NCBI RefSeq assembly: GCF_016545825.1
Contig: NC_052619.1
Coordinates: forward strand, 26,079,803 to 26,143,802
Origin: Eucalyptus grandis
Lineage: Eukaryota; Streptophyta; Magnoliopsida; Myrtales; Myrtaceae
Direction: 5' to 3'
DNA: 64,000 nt
Shown here one piece after another: positions 35,270 to 46,330 of this stretch (the first letter of the stretch is position 1; each line of letters starts with the position of its first letter). The translations under genes were made by a program, and so were the position numbers. A model generated the notes under the pieces. That model saw only the letters and a list, made by a program, of their open reading frames with translations. It ran no database searches and was not told the origin of the DNA.

Positions 35270-35422
35270 GTAAGTGTTAATTGATGTGATGCACTACTTT
35301 GTCCCTGTTTTATATTTGCTTAATAACATCTTCACTCTATTTTTATGAGATTTAATAATTTCTTTGAACCGCTAAATCAATATGTCAAGTACTTTTCCCT
35401 TTTTTTCTTTTTTCTTTTTCAG

Positions 35423-36527
35423 AGTTGAAGTAGAGCTTATAGAGAAAATTGTAAAGGAGATCTCTAACCAGTTAGACCGAAGACCCTTACATGTTGCTAG
35501 GCATCCAGTTGGGATACATCCTCGCGTGGTAGAGCTGGAATCAATGTTAAAACTTGAGTCTGATAATGATGTTCTCATGATAGGATTATGGGGACCGGGA
35601 GGCATAGGGAAGACAACATTAAGTAAAGCCCTTTACAATACTATATTTAGACAATTTGAGGGTTCATGTTTTTTGGCAGATGTTCGTAAAACTTCAAAAG
35701 ATTCCGAGGATCTAGTTCCTTTGCAGAAAAAATTATTGTCCAAGATATTACCAAGACGAAGAGTAGTGGTATCTAGTGTTGATGAAGGTATTAATTTAAT
35801 GAGAGATAGACTTTGCCACAAGAAAGTCCTCCTTGTTCTCGATGATGTCAATGACGTAAGACGGTTATATGCTTTAGCTGGAGAGCCGGAGGGGTTTGGT
35901 GAAGGAAGCAGGATCATCATTACTACAAGAGATGAGCAATTGCTAACTTCTCATGGGATAGATGAAGATCACATCTATGAAGTTGAGCCTCTAGAGTATT
36001 GTGATGCTCTTGAACTTCTCAATGGACATGCTTTTCGAAGAAACAACAAAAAAATAATAAGGAAGGATCTTGTGGATAGGGTTTTGCATTATGCTAATGG
36101 ACTTCCTTTAGCACTTGAGGAATTGGGTCGTTCCCTGTGTTGTAGGAGAGAACGTGAGTGGGAAAGTACATTGCATAATCTCGCCAAGTTTCCTAACAAA
36201 TTCATCAATGATGCTCTTAAGTGGAGTTATGATGGACTAGAGGACTATGCAAAGGAAATCTTCCTTGATATTGCTTGTTTCTTCGAGGGGCAATCTAAAG
36301 AGTATATTATGAAAGTTCTTGACTCTTGCAACTTTGACCCTACAATTGTAGTGCAAGTTCTTGCTGAGAAGTCCTTGATAATTAAAGAGAGAGAGATCCT
36401 ACGAATGCGTAACTTGATTCAATTGATGGCCATGGATATCATTAGACAAGAATGTCCTAATGATCCTGGAAGACGTAGCAGGTTATGGCTTTTTGATGAT
36501 TTTCATAATGTTTTGTCAAGGCATTTA
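35423..36527 (+). pseudogene. TNL gene 2, exon 2: NB-ARC domain, open but MHD altered
   Basis: The exon starts after a TTTTTCAG acceptor and is open to a GTAAGA donor. Motifs in order are GPGGIGKTT (P-loop), KVLLVLDDVND (kinase-2), GSRIIITTRDEQLL (RNBS-B), ANGLPLALEELG (GLPL) and FLDIACFFEG (RNBS-D). The MHD site, MHDLIQQM in gene 1, here reads MRNLIQLMA, so both His and Asp are replaced. In characterised NLRs the MHD motif holds the ADP-bound off state, and changes there often alter signalling. The exon has no stop or shift, although the exons on either side are broken. Confidence 0.9.
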
Positions 36528-36611
36528 GTAAGATTTGCTGGTATTGATATTTATTTTGCTCTCATTGTTTAATTTTGTATATTAATTGCACTGCAATTTC
36601 TATAAATACAG

Positions 36612-36753
36612 GTAACAGATGCATTACAGTCGATAGTTTTAATTTTATCCGAGCCTGAGAAGATAAACATAGGTCCTAATGCTCTCACAAATTTGAGAAG
36701 GTTGAAGAAGCTCATCATGAAGAATGTGCATAACTCTTTCCAAGATCCTATTT
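36612..36753 (+). pseudogene. TNL gene 2, exon 3 left part, cut by solo LTR
   Basis: It begins after an ATACAG acceptor in phase 0 as VTDALQSIVLILSEPEK and runs through RRLKKLIMKNVHNSFQDPIY, the linker/first LRR-like exon. At about 36754 coding similarity ends and retrotransposon LTR sequence begins. Positions 36629-36755 are repeated at 40073-40197 on the other side of the LTR. Confidence 0.85.
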
Positions 36754-39700
36754 ATCACGCCCCGAACCTCGAGCGCGCCAACATCCCACCATGGTCATGC
36801 AAATGTGACATTCCTAGGTAGTGTCGCCGACCCCATTCATTTATTATTGCGCAAGCGGAACGTATTATAAAACCCCTGACAATATAATACGGGATAGAAA
36901 AGCAGAAAGCAAAATCACAACATCACACTTAAACATAATTCAACAGAATTACAAACAGGGGTTTACGGCCAACAGTCTACAAAAGACTGGCTCTTAAAAA
37001 GAGGTTATCCTACGACCTACAAGTCGTACTCGATCTCCAATCCTTATGACTTCACCTCTCCAACTCCTCAAGGCCAACCAAAGCTATCCGGCCGCTCCGT
37101 CCACCAGGGACCTGAAATGGTTATTCAATAACCACTGAGACAACGTCTCAGCAAATTCAACCCCCTAAACCCCTATTAGAAAGAAAATACGCCCAAGGGT
37201 GGCCTAGCCACATCACACAGAAGACTTACCTCACCTCAGCCTTCATCTACAGGTTAGCACAATTTATATAATTCAACCACGTACAATTATGATAACCAAA
37301 CAACCATGGCTCAATCATATTATCAAAACAATTCAACCACTTGGATCGTCTTAGCGATCAATCGATTCGGCCGATTACAGGTCATTCCAACAAATCAATT
37401 ACTACTACCCATCTCGACTTGATAGGAAGATTTAGCAACCAGTGGCAATCACGGCCCCACTCGGCACGACCTGTAATCAGGTGGTAATTCACGGCCTCAT
37501 CAGGCACGACCTCTAATAGGTGGTATTTCACGGCCTCATCGGGCACGGCCTCTAATAGGTGGTATTTCACGGCCTCGTCGGGCACGACCTCTAATAGGTG
37601 GTATTTCACGGCCTCGTCGGGCACGACCTCTAATAGGTGGTATTTCACGGCCTCGTCGGGCACGACCTCTAATAGGTGGTTTTTCACGGCCTCCTCGGGC
37701 ACGACCTCTAATAGGTGGTATTTCACGGCCTCGTCGGGCACGACCTCTAATAGGTGGTTTTTCACGGCCTCGTCGGGCACGACCTCTAATAGGTGGTATT
37801 TCACGGCCTCGTCGGGCACGACCTCTAATAGGTGGTATTTCACGGCCTCATCGGGCACGACCTCTAATAGGTGGTATTTCACGGCCTCATCGGGCACGAC
37901 CTCTAATAGGTGGTATTTCACGACCAACCGCCCCTCAATTTCCACATTTAGGATTTTATAAAGAATCCTCATAAATCGAAATCACATTCAATTCGCCACA
38001 ACCAATCATAAATATCAAATTCTAAATGCACATCAGGCGATCGGCATGAAATGCTGAGTAAATAAGGTCCCAATGAAAATTTTCGGAATTTAATAGATAA
38101 TTAAATTTATTCCGAAAATTAATTAAATAATAATATCCACAGTTTTGAAATCCACACTCAATTCATAATATCCAATCATCAATTTCAAAATCCGAATGTA
38201 CCGTAGTGACCGGTACGAAATTACGAAAGCAACCGGGGTCAAAAATAATTTTTCTTATTTTTATTTTTATTTTTTTTATAATAATATTTTAATAATTTCG
38301 GATTATAATATAATATAATATTTTCCAGAATTTCGAAGCACTTAAATAATTCAAAACTAAAATCATTTTGTGTCACATCAAGGCTTAACTTTAAATAACT
38401 TCTTTTAACCTTTAATTTAAACACACTTTAACATAAACCAACATCTTAATCCAATTTATAATTAAATGCACTAATCCACACACCTAAACTTACTTAATTT
38501 AAACTAAGCACACATAGGGCATCATTAACACTCTAATCAAGATTTAGTGAGTTAAACTCACCGGATTAGCTAGCCGAGCGAACCAAAACGACGAGGACGA
38601 CGCGAGGATCGACTTTCTTCAAGGCGGACCGAGCATCCGGGCTCGGGAAGGCGGCCAAAACGGGCCAAACGTCCGCTGCCATACCCATTTTTCCAGCTTC
38701 TGTTTGGGGCCGAGAAGGAGCGGATCCGGTGGCTGGTGAGGCGCGAAACCGGCGGAGATGGACGGCGGCAGCTCAGGTGGTGATTGGCGGTGGCTCACGT
38801 CGGCGATGGCGATGGCGAGCAGCTGCTGGAGATGCCGAACGATGGTGTTGGAAGGTCAGGACAAAGGCGGAACGGTAGGGGCTCGCGGCTGGGACAGCTC
38901 GCGCGAACGAGCGCGCTACGGCGAGCAACGGTGACCTTGGCTGCTCCGAGGATCGAACGGTGGTGAGCTGGCTTCGACAACAGCTCCGGTGACTGACGAA
39001 CGGCCTGGACGAGTGGACGAAGGAGGACGATGGCCAAGGATGCTGTTACGGAGGAGGAGAAGCGGGCCCGAGCTCCGCGCACGCGGACGAACGGTGCGGC
39101 GAGCTGCGACGGCGAGGAGCTCCGGCTGGCGTTCGAGCAGCGACGAGTGAAGGGGGAGGCCGGCCGAGCTTCTGGTTCGCACGGCCTCTCTCTCTCTCTC
39201 CTCCCTTTCCAAGTTCCAAGACAACTCCTTGATTCAAGGAAGAAGAAAGGCTTGATGTGACACCCCCACTTTTGGTGAGCCAATGGGCTTGCGACACTTG
39301 TCAACACCCCATTTGCTAGGCTTCAATCATCATGACATCACCCGCATGATGTCATCTTCCACTATCTCATCTCCCACAACATTCTTCAATTGGTGCAATT
39401 TCATTTTCCGCCGGGGTATAAAATCTTGTACCTTAAATTCCTCAATTCCAATCAATTCTCTTTCAATTGAGTCCAATTAAAATCCATAAAATTAATCCAT
39501 GATCCTCATAAGATATGTGACACCCCGACTTCTAATTTCTAAATTCGATCTCAATTCCACTTAAATTTCACTTTGGCACGATACTAGCGCGCCCAACCTC
39601 TTTGGGTAGCTTTTAGAAATTTTCCTCGCATTTGACCTGTGGTTGATCATCTCAAGCCACAATGTACATCTTTGAAACATTGGCGACTTTTGATTGTCGG

Positions 39701-40072
39701 GGTAATCTCAAGGTTTCAAATACGAACATAGGGTACCCAATTGATAGAAAAGTCGGTCCAGTGCCGATTGACAAGAATTGTGCGATCTGGTGGAATCACC
39801 CACACCTGATCACATGCCTCTGTCGAGTTAACCTATCTCCGGTCTCTAATCGATTTTTATTTGTGCTGTAATGACCCTTGCAGATTAGCTCGGTCGAAAG
39901 ATCGCTTCCTGGTCAAATTCTCGAGTCTGATGCATTAGAAACTCTTAACAGCTTCACCCGATAGCTTAGTTTCCATATGAGTGGCCAACTCAATGAAAAG
40001 AATTATATGCGTGCCAACGAAATGCCCGTCTCAATTTATTGAAAATAGAATCGGAAAAATCGGGATGTCACA
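36754..40072 (-). mobile_element. Solo LTR of a Tekay/Del-like chromovirus
   Basis: About 3.3 kb bounded by TATCACGCCCCGAACC (TG mutated to TA) and GGGATGTCACA. These are the end words of the LTRs at 47486 and 55497. The last 500 bp align with those LTRs throughout, for example TGGCGACT(C/T)TTGATTGTCG and GGAGTCACCCAC-like words. No gag, pol or second LTR is present. The same order of sub-regions is seen, including a tandem-repeat block near the left end. By comparison with the complete element its sense strand is minus. Confidence 0.75.
37450..37922. repeat. 39-bp tandem minisatellite inside the solo LTR
   Basis: About eleven to twelve units of 39 bp (core CACGACCTCTAATAGGTGG) differ only by isolated substitutions such as GTC/ATC and TAT/TTT. 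Because 39 is a multiple of three, the array gives a long minus-strand frame of 13-residue repeats. That is an artefact of unit length, not a gene. Confidence 0.95.
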
Positions 40073-40329
40073 GTCGATAGTTTAAATTTATCCGAGCCTG
40101 AGAAGATAAACATAGGTCCTAATGCTCTCACAAATTTGAGAAGGTTGAAGAAGCTCATCATGAAGAATGTGCATAACTCTTTCCAAGATCCTATTTATCT
40201 TCCTAATGAACTAAAATGGTTTGAATGGCCTGAATGTCGTCCTCGCATCCCAGAATCTTCTTCTGGTCCTGAGGAGTCAACTAAACTTGATTTGCACGAA
40301 AGCAACATCTACTGAGTAAGCAATTTGAG
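40073..40329 (+). pseudogene. Exon 3, right part / copy A, with small deletions
   Basis: It restarts inside exon 3 at GTCGATAG, repeats the roughly 125 bp also seen left of the LTR, and continues IYLPNELKWFEWPECRP to a GTGCGC donor. A base is missing near the start (GTTTAAATT). Near 40310 a short deletion relative to copy B (ATCTACTGAG against ATCCAAGCACTCAG) shifts the frame into a stop. It is the first of two tandem exon-3 copies. Confidence 0.8.
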
Positions 40330-41249
40330 GTGCGCATTTAATTGAATAGTCTTTTTTTTCTTTATCTTCTACATATCCATATCTATTTGCATATGAATAT
40401 GAATATGCATGCGTATTACTGAGAACTTTGAATGCAACAATTACTAACTCTGATTATGCTCGTTAATGTGCTTAAGAAACATATGCATCTATTTAATTGT
40501 TTATATTTGATTAAAGCATTAATTATAGGATGTCGATCTACTACATGAACCAACATAAGTTGAATCCTCCCGTTTTAGGGGAGTATTAAGTACTTTCCCA
40601 TGAGAATCTTGATGTTGATTCGAACAAATGTATTCAACAAAAAAGTCCAACCTTGTTTTCAATATATTACAAGTACTGAAACTTGAAAGAATAGTGAACT
40701 GAAAGCATCGGTAACTCTTTGAGTACCGAAATTTGGAAGAAAGACTTGTCAGTGATATAATTTGACTATTTTCCAAAGACTTGTCAGTGATATAATTTGA
40801 CTATTGAATGATGAATGTGCTTACATTTTTAATAAACATAAATGGCGATTTAATTTAATTTTATTTATTATAGACTCTGAAAATGTTATTCAAGACTCTA
40901 TATTGTATAGTAAAGATGAGCTGACTAGATTCTTTTCAAAATTGTGTGTGGAAAGAGAAAAAGATTTCTCTTGCTTATTTGCCTAATCATTGAGTTTGTA
41001 TTAAATGCTTTTGATTGAGCCTCCCATTGTTCTCTCCAAGAGTATGTGGCCGAAAATGAAATCACATGTAGAAAGTGTGTAGTGAAGAATTTCTATAGGA
41101 AGCTAATCTTACTTGAATTGGCCCAAGCTTGATAACTCTCAAACAATGACAAAAAGGTCCCATGTCTCTTTCGGTCATGCTAATCTAATCGACGATTTCC
41201 GACAAGTATTTCTTTATATTTAGAGCGAAGAAAGAAGCAAACCTGCCAG

Positions 41250-41760
41250 AATTTTAATGGATGACAAGTTCAATTTCAAATATAGTTGGGGCTTTTCATC
41301 CAAGGAATCTCTCCTTTTAGTTCCCAATATGTAACTCATTCCCCTCATTTCCTTTCAATTGAGACATCGGTCAATGCCTTCAGTCTATTTCATCATGAAG
41401 TAAGAAATCACGGGACAGAAAGCGACTCTCCTCATCCCCTTGTTGGGGCGTCCTCTCGCCCAGCTATAGAACAGCCAGGGAAATAGATTGATCTTCCAAT
41501 TCTATCTCTCGCTTTTGAAAGCAAGGCTTGTGGAGTGCGATTCCATTGAAGAGCCTTTATAGATATGCTAGGGCCGCTAGGTCTAGCACTTGAGCCTTCT
41601 TCTCATGAAAATTCCACACAAAAGCTTGCTCGCCTTTTCCACAGCAATCGATGGCACAGGGTGAAGAATTCAACAAAATCAAGGAAAGTTATTAAGAGAG
41701 AGGCGTTTACATCATTACCTGATGCTTTCATTTTTTTTTTCAATTCGTATTGTTTAACAT
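41250..41760 (+). repeat. Conserved intron block, copy A (pairs with 44545-45060)
   Basis: This block and 44545-45060 are near-identical and part of the tandem duplication. Short frames inside (for example one ending GASSRPAIEQPGK, another reading GLALEPSSHENSTQKLARLF) are kept in both copies but lack a shared long frame. I do not recognise the protein. It may be an older insertion carried by the intron. Confidence 0.6.
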
Positions 41761-42438
41761 GCTCAAAATATTGCATATACATATATTATTATTAAATAAA
41801 AATTGCAATATCATGTCTTACGATTACTTTTAATTAGAAGATAAATCTACATTATGAGGTTTGGATTAACTATATAAAGTTTCACATAATCTCCGGTACA
41901 GAATTTGATTTATGTGGATATTTATTTTGTTATTATTTTCTTCATATATCATATTTCTCTTGTGAAAATTCACTTTGGTATCAACATTTAAAACAATACA
42001 AATGCACGGGCATCTTACTAGTTTTCTATAAAACATTCGTAAGTTTAACTTATAGGTAAGTTACTTAAAAATTTTGGTAAATTATTAAATTATTTGGTAA
42101 TTTAAAACTATCTAGTAACTGTAGATACTTTCTCAAATGTTGTAGTTAATTTACCAATGCATTACTTCCGGTCAGAGTTTTGTTAGCAACAGAATTTGAT
42201 AGTTAGAAACGTCTTTCACCCTTTACCAGCATGTAATAGTGATCCAATTTTTACTCTACAGAATAGCATAATCGTCCTTCTGTAATTTGTTTAGAAGAAC
42301 TATAAGGACAATCTATTTGGTTGTGGACAAATAGAAGTTGATCCTTGTTCATCAAGTTTTCCGAAAATGCTTTTGAGTTATGACACGTGAAAATTTTTGT
42401 ATGTAGGTTCCCAGTAATTAGATAGGCAACTATCTTTT

Positions 42439-43239
42439 GGGAAAATTATCAAAAAAATCTTAAAACCTATTGCAATTGTGTCAATTTATTCATAAACTTT
42501 TTTTTATTCATTAAGTCCTAAATCTTTACAATTATTCCGATCAGTCCATTTAGCCAAAATTGGCCGGTTGACGCCGGCAACCTTTTTTTAAAATAATTTT
42601 TTAATAATTCTTTTTATCTTTTTTTTCTTTTTTTTTTATCTTCTCCCTCTTCCTTCTTCCTCCCTCCTCCCTCCTTTGGCTTCGGCGACCAACTAGCGCC
42701 TAGCGATGGCGGGCGAACCCTCGCGAATCGGCGAGGAGATCCTTGCTAGAAGCAAACAACGAGCCCCCTTGCTGGATCTAGCGAGGGCTTGCCCCATCGT
42801 CATTGGGCCTACCGTCGCCGGGCGTGAGCTCACTAACTAGCGAGGCGAGCCCTCGCCAAACCCAGCATGAGGCCCCCCTCATCGAATCTGGCAAGGGCTC
42901 GCCCGACTGCCTCAATTTGGCGACCAGCCAGCCCGCCCCTCTGGTCAGTCGCCGAAGCCAAAGGAAGAAGGAGGGAGGAGGAGAGGAGGAGGAAGGAGGG
43001 AGAAAGCAAAAAAAAAAAAAAAAAAGATAAAATAAAATTCAAAAAATAATTCAAAAAATAAAATATTATTAAAAAAAAGGTCTCCGGTTGCCACGTGAGC
43101 GCCAGCCAGTCAATTTTGGCCGATTGGACTGATAGAAAATAATTGCAAAAGGTTTAGGACTCAATTGGTTAAAAAAATAAGTTTATGATTGAATTGACAC
43201 AATTGTAATAAGTTTAAGACTGTTTTGGTAATTTTCCCC
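42439..43239. mobile_element. 801-bp MITE with GC cassette in copy A intron
   Basis: The ends GGGAAAATTATCAAAA and reverse-complement GGGGAAAATTACCAAAA are terminal inverted repeats. TATCTTTT flanks it at 42431-42438 and 43240-43247. The paralogous intron B has a single TATCTTTT at 45726-45733 in matching context and no insert. Inside lie arms of the GGAAAATTGTCC family, then a pyrimidine tract, a GC-rich core (about 42670-42960) of GGCGAGG/CTCGCC words, and a purine tract. Confidence 0.9.
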
Positions 43240-43344
43240 TATCTTTTTTTGTTAAAAACCAGAGACAGTTTTGAATTGGATACTTGTCTCAGATTTTCCT
43301 TTTTGTCCAACATGTCTATTCTTATTGTTTTATTGTTCTTGCAG

Positions 43345-43415
43345 AATCCTAAAAAATCGGTGTCCAATAACTTCAGAGAATGCCCATCGCTGGTTTATAT
43401 GCCAATCCTCCATAT
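43345..43415 (+). pseudogene. Copy A, exon 4 stub (first LRR)
   Basis: After a TTCTTGCAG acceptor the frame reads NFRECPSLVYMPIL, the start of the LRR exon (compare GGCHSLVYMLDL at 8464). It breaks off and runs into copy B exon 3 with no intervening LRRs, which marks the duplication junction. Confidence 0.7.
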
Positions 43416-43432
43416 TTCAAGGTGATCAAAGT

Positions 43433-43700
43433 TAACAGATGCATTACGCCGATTTTACCTGAGCTAGAGAATATTAACATAGGTCCTAATGCTCTTGCAA
43501 ATATGAGAAGGTTGAAGAAGCTCATCATGAAGACTGTGCATAACTCTTTCCAAGATCCTATCTATCTTCCTAATGTACCAAAATGGTTTGAATGGCCTGA
43601 ATGTCGTCCTTGCATCCCAAAATCTTCCTCTGGTCCTGTGGAGTCGGCTCAACTTGATTTACACGAAAGCAACATCCAAGCACTCAGTAAGCAATTTGAG
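43433..43700 (+). pseudogene. Copy B, exon 3
   Basis: An open frame reads ITPILPELENINIGPNALAN, then LPNVPKWFEWPECRP, and ends NIQALSKQFE at a GTGCGC donor. It is the best preserved exon 3 of the array, but it has no TIR or NB-ARC exons of its own in front, because copy A's truncated exon 4 sits there. Confidence 0.8.
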
Positions 43701-44544
43701 GTGCGCATTTAAATGAATATTCTTTATTTCCTTATCTTCTATGTATACATATCTATTTGCATATGAATATGAATATGCATGTGTATTACTGAGAACTGTG
43801 AAAGCAAGAATTACTAACTCTGATGATGCTCCTTAATGTGCTTAAGAAACATCCGCATCTATTTAATTGTTTATATTTGATTGAAGCATTAATTACAGGA
43901 TGTCGATCTACTACATGAACCAACATAAGTTATATCCTCCTGTTTTCGAGGACTATTAAGCACTTTCCCATGAGAATCTTGATGTTGATTCGAACAAAAT
44001 TTATTCAAGAAAAAAGTCCAATCTCGTTTTCAACGTATTACAAGTGCTAAAACTTGAAAGAACAATGAACTGAAAGCATCGGTAAAATTTGCAGGTGATA
44101 TAATTTGGCTATTGAATGATGAATGTGCTTACATTTTTAATAAACATAAATGACGATTTAATTTTATTTTATATTTTCAAATCATAGACTCTGAAAATGT
44201 TATCCAAGATTCTATATTGTATAGTAAAGATGGGCTGACTAGATTCTTTTCAAAAGTGTGTGGAAAGAGGAAAAGATTCGTCTTGCTTATTTGCCTAATC
44301 AATGAAGTGAGTTTGCATTAAATGCTTTTGATTGAACCTCCCATTGTTAGTGTGTGGCCGAGAATGAAATGACATGTAGAAAGTGTATAGTGAAGAATTG
44401 CTATAGGAAGCGAGTCCGTCTTAAATTGGTCCAGGCTTGACAACTCTCAGACAATGACAAAAAGGTCCAATGTCTCTTTCGGTCAGGCTAATCTAATCGA
44501 CAATTTCTAACAAGTATTTATTTATATCTAGAGGGAAGAAAGAA

Positions 44545-45060
44545 GCAAAACTGCGAGAATTTTAATGGATGACAAGTTCAATTTCAAATATAGTTGGGAC
44601 TTTTCATCCAAGGAATATCTCCTTTTTAGTTCCCAATATGTAACTCGTTTTCCTTATTTCCTTTCAATTGAGACATCGGTTATTGCTTTCAGTCTATTTC
44701 ATCATGAAGTAAGAAATCACTGGACAGAAAGCAACTCTCCTCATCCCCTTGTTGGGGCGTCCTCTCGCCTAGCAATAGAACAGCTAGGGAAATAGATTGA
44801 TCATCCAATTCTATCTCTCGCTTTCGAAAGCAAGCCTTGTGGAGTGCGATTCCATTGAAGAGCCTTTACTCTATAGTTATGTTAGGGCGCTAGGTCTAGC
44901 ACTTGAGCCTTCGTCTCATGAAAATTCCACACAAAAGCTTGCTCGCCTTTTCCGCAGCAATCGATGGCACAGGGTGAAGAATTCAACAAAATCAAGGAAA
45001 ATTATTAAGAGAGAGGCGTTTACATCATTACCTGATGCTTTCATATATTTTTTTTTATTG
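44545..45060 (+). repeat. Conserved intron block, copy B
   Basis: Partner of 41250-41760, with scattered substitutions and few indels. The whole intron (43701-45828) parallels 40330-43344 once the MITE is removed. Confidence 0.75.
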
Positions 45061-45828
45061 GTATTGTTTCACATGCTCGAAATATTGCATATACATATAT
45101 TATTATTAAATAAACATTGCAATATTATGTCTTATTATTACCTTTAATTAGAAGATAGATTAACTTTAAATAAAGTTTCACATAATCTCCAGTGCAAAGT
45201 TTGATTTATGTGGATATTTATTGTGTCATTATTTTCTTCATATATCATATTTCTCTTGCGAAAATTCACTTTGGTATCAACATTTAAAACAATACAGATG
45301 CACGGGCATCATACTAGTTTTCTATAAAACATTCGTAAGTTTAACTTATAGGTAAGTTACTTAAAAATTTTGGTAAATTATTAAATTAGTTGGTAATTTA
45401 AAACTATCTAGTAACTGTAGATACTTTCTCAAATGTTGTAGTTAATTTACCAATGCATTACTTCCGGTCAAAGTTTTGTTAGCCACAGAATTTGATAGTT
45501 AGAAACGTCTTTCACCTTTTATCAGCATGTAACAGTGATCCAATTTTTACTCTATGGAATAGTAGAATCGTCCTCTGTAACTTGTTTAGAAAAACTATAA
45601 GGACAATCTGTTTGGTTGTGGACAAATAGAAGTTGATCCTTGTTCATCAAGTTTTCCGAAAATGTTTTTGAGTTATGACGCGTGAAAATTTTTGTATATA
45701 GGTTCCCAGTAATCAGACATACCACTATCTTTTTATTACAAACCAGAGACAGTTTTGAATTGGATATTTGTCTCAGATTTTCCTTTTCGTCCAAAATGTC
45801 TATCCTTATTGTTTTATTGTTCTCGCAG

Positions 45829-45891
45829 GACCCTAAAAATTCGGCGTCCAATAACTTCAGTGAATGCCCATCGCTGGTTTATATACCAATC
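45829..45891 (+). pseudogene. Copy B, exon 4 stub
   Basis: It follows a TCTCGCAG acceptor and reads DPKNSASNNFSECPSLVYIP. The frame is lost about 20 codons in, where AT-rich sequence leading to the copia LTR begins. The remaining LRR and C-JID exons are missing from the window. Confidence 0.7.
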
Positions 45892-45904
45892 TACGAAGCA
45901 ATTT

Positions 45905-46318
45905 ATGTCATGGAACTTACTGCAAGCATATAAAGATTTATCTCTGCTTATGAAATATAATATACATGAATGAATATTCATTATATTCATCTTATCTAAT
46001 GTACTTATTATGGTATATTTGTATCATATATTCTAAGTACATATCCTTATACAATGAATGTTCATCTCCCTATCCAATACATATATTATTCGATACATTG
46101 ATATTAATAATAAATACATCATTGTTTTCTTATAAATAGGAGCTTAGTTTTTGTCATAGAGATATGGTGATATATTAGAAATAAAATTCTCTCCTTTGAC
46201 TTTCTCTACGATTTCTGGTGTTTGGCTTTCTCTATTATCTTTGATGTTTACCTACTTTCTCTTCTCAATCTCTTTATTCTCTCTATTATATATTTGCAAC
46301 GCAATATTTTATAATACG
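45905..46318 (+). mobile_element. 5' LTR-like region of a copia element
   Basis: AT-rich, with a TTATAAATA box at about 46130 and a CT-rich leader after it, directly before a primer site and a copia gag. The left end cannot be fixed because the 3' LTR is not identifiable in the window. Confidence 0.5.
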
Positions 46319-46330
46319 TTATCAGCACGA
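46319..46330 (+). promoter_or_regulatory. Copia primer-binding site
   Basis: TTATCAGCACGA follows the LTR-like region, a motif commonly seen at this place in plant copia elements. It lies about 210 bp before the gag ATG. Confidence 0.6.

Noticed and set aside
37450..37922. Regular repeat array resembling CRISPR
   Set aside because: Units are directly tandem with no unique spacers, and the genome is plant nuclear.
37382..37972. 196-residue minus-strand frame of 13-residue repeats
   Set aside because: It is a 39-bp minisatellite inside an LTR. The unit length divisible by three keeps any frame open, and nothing upstream supports translation.
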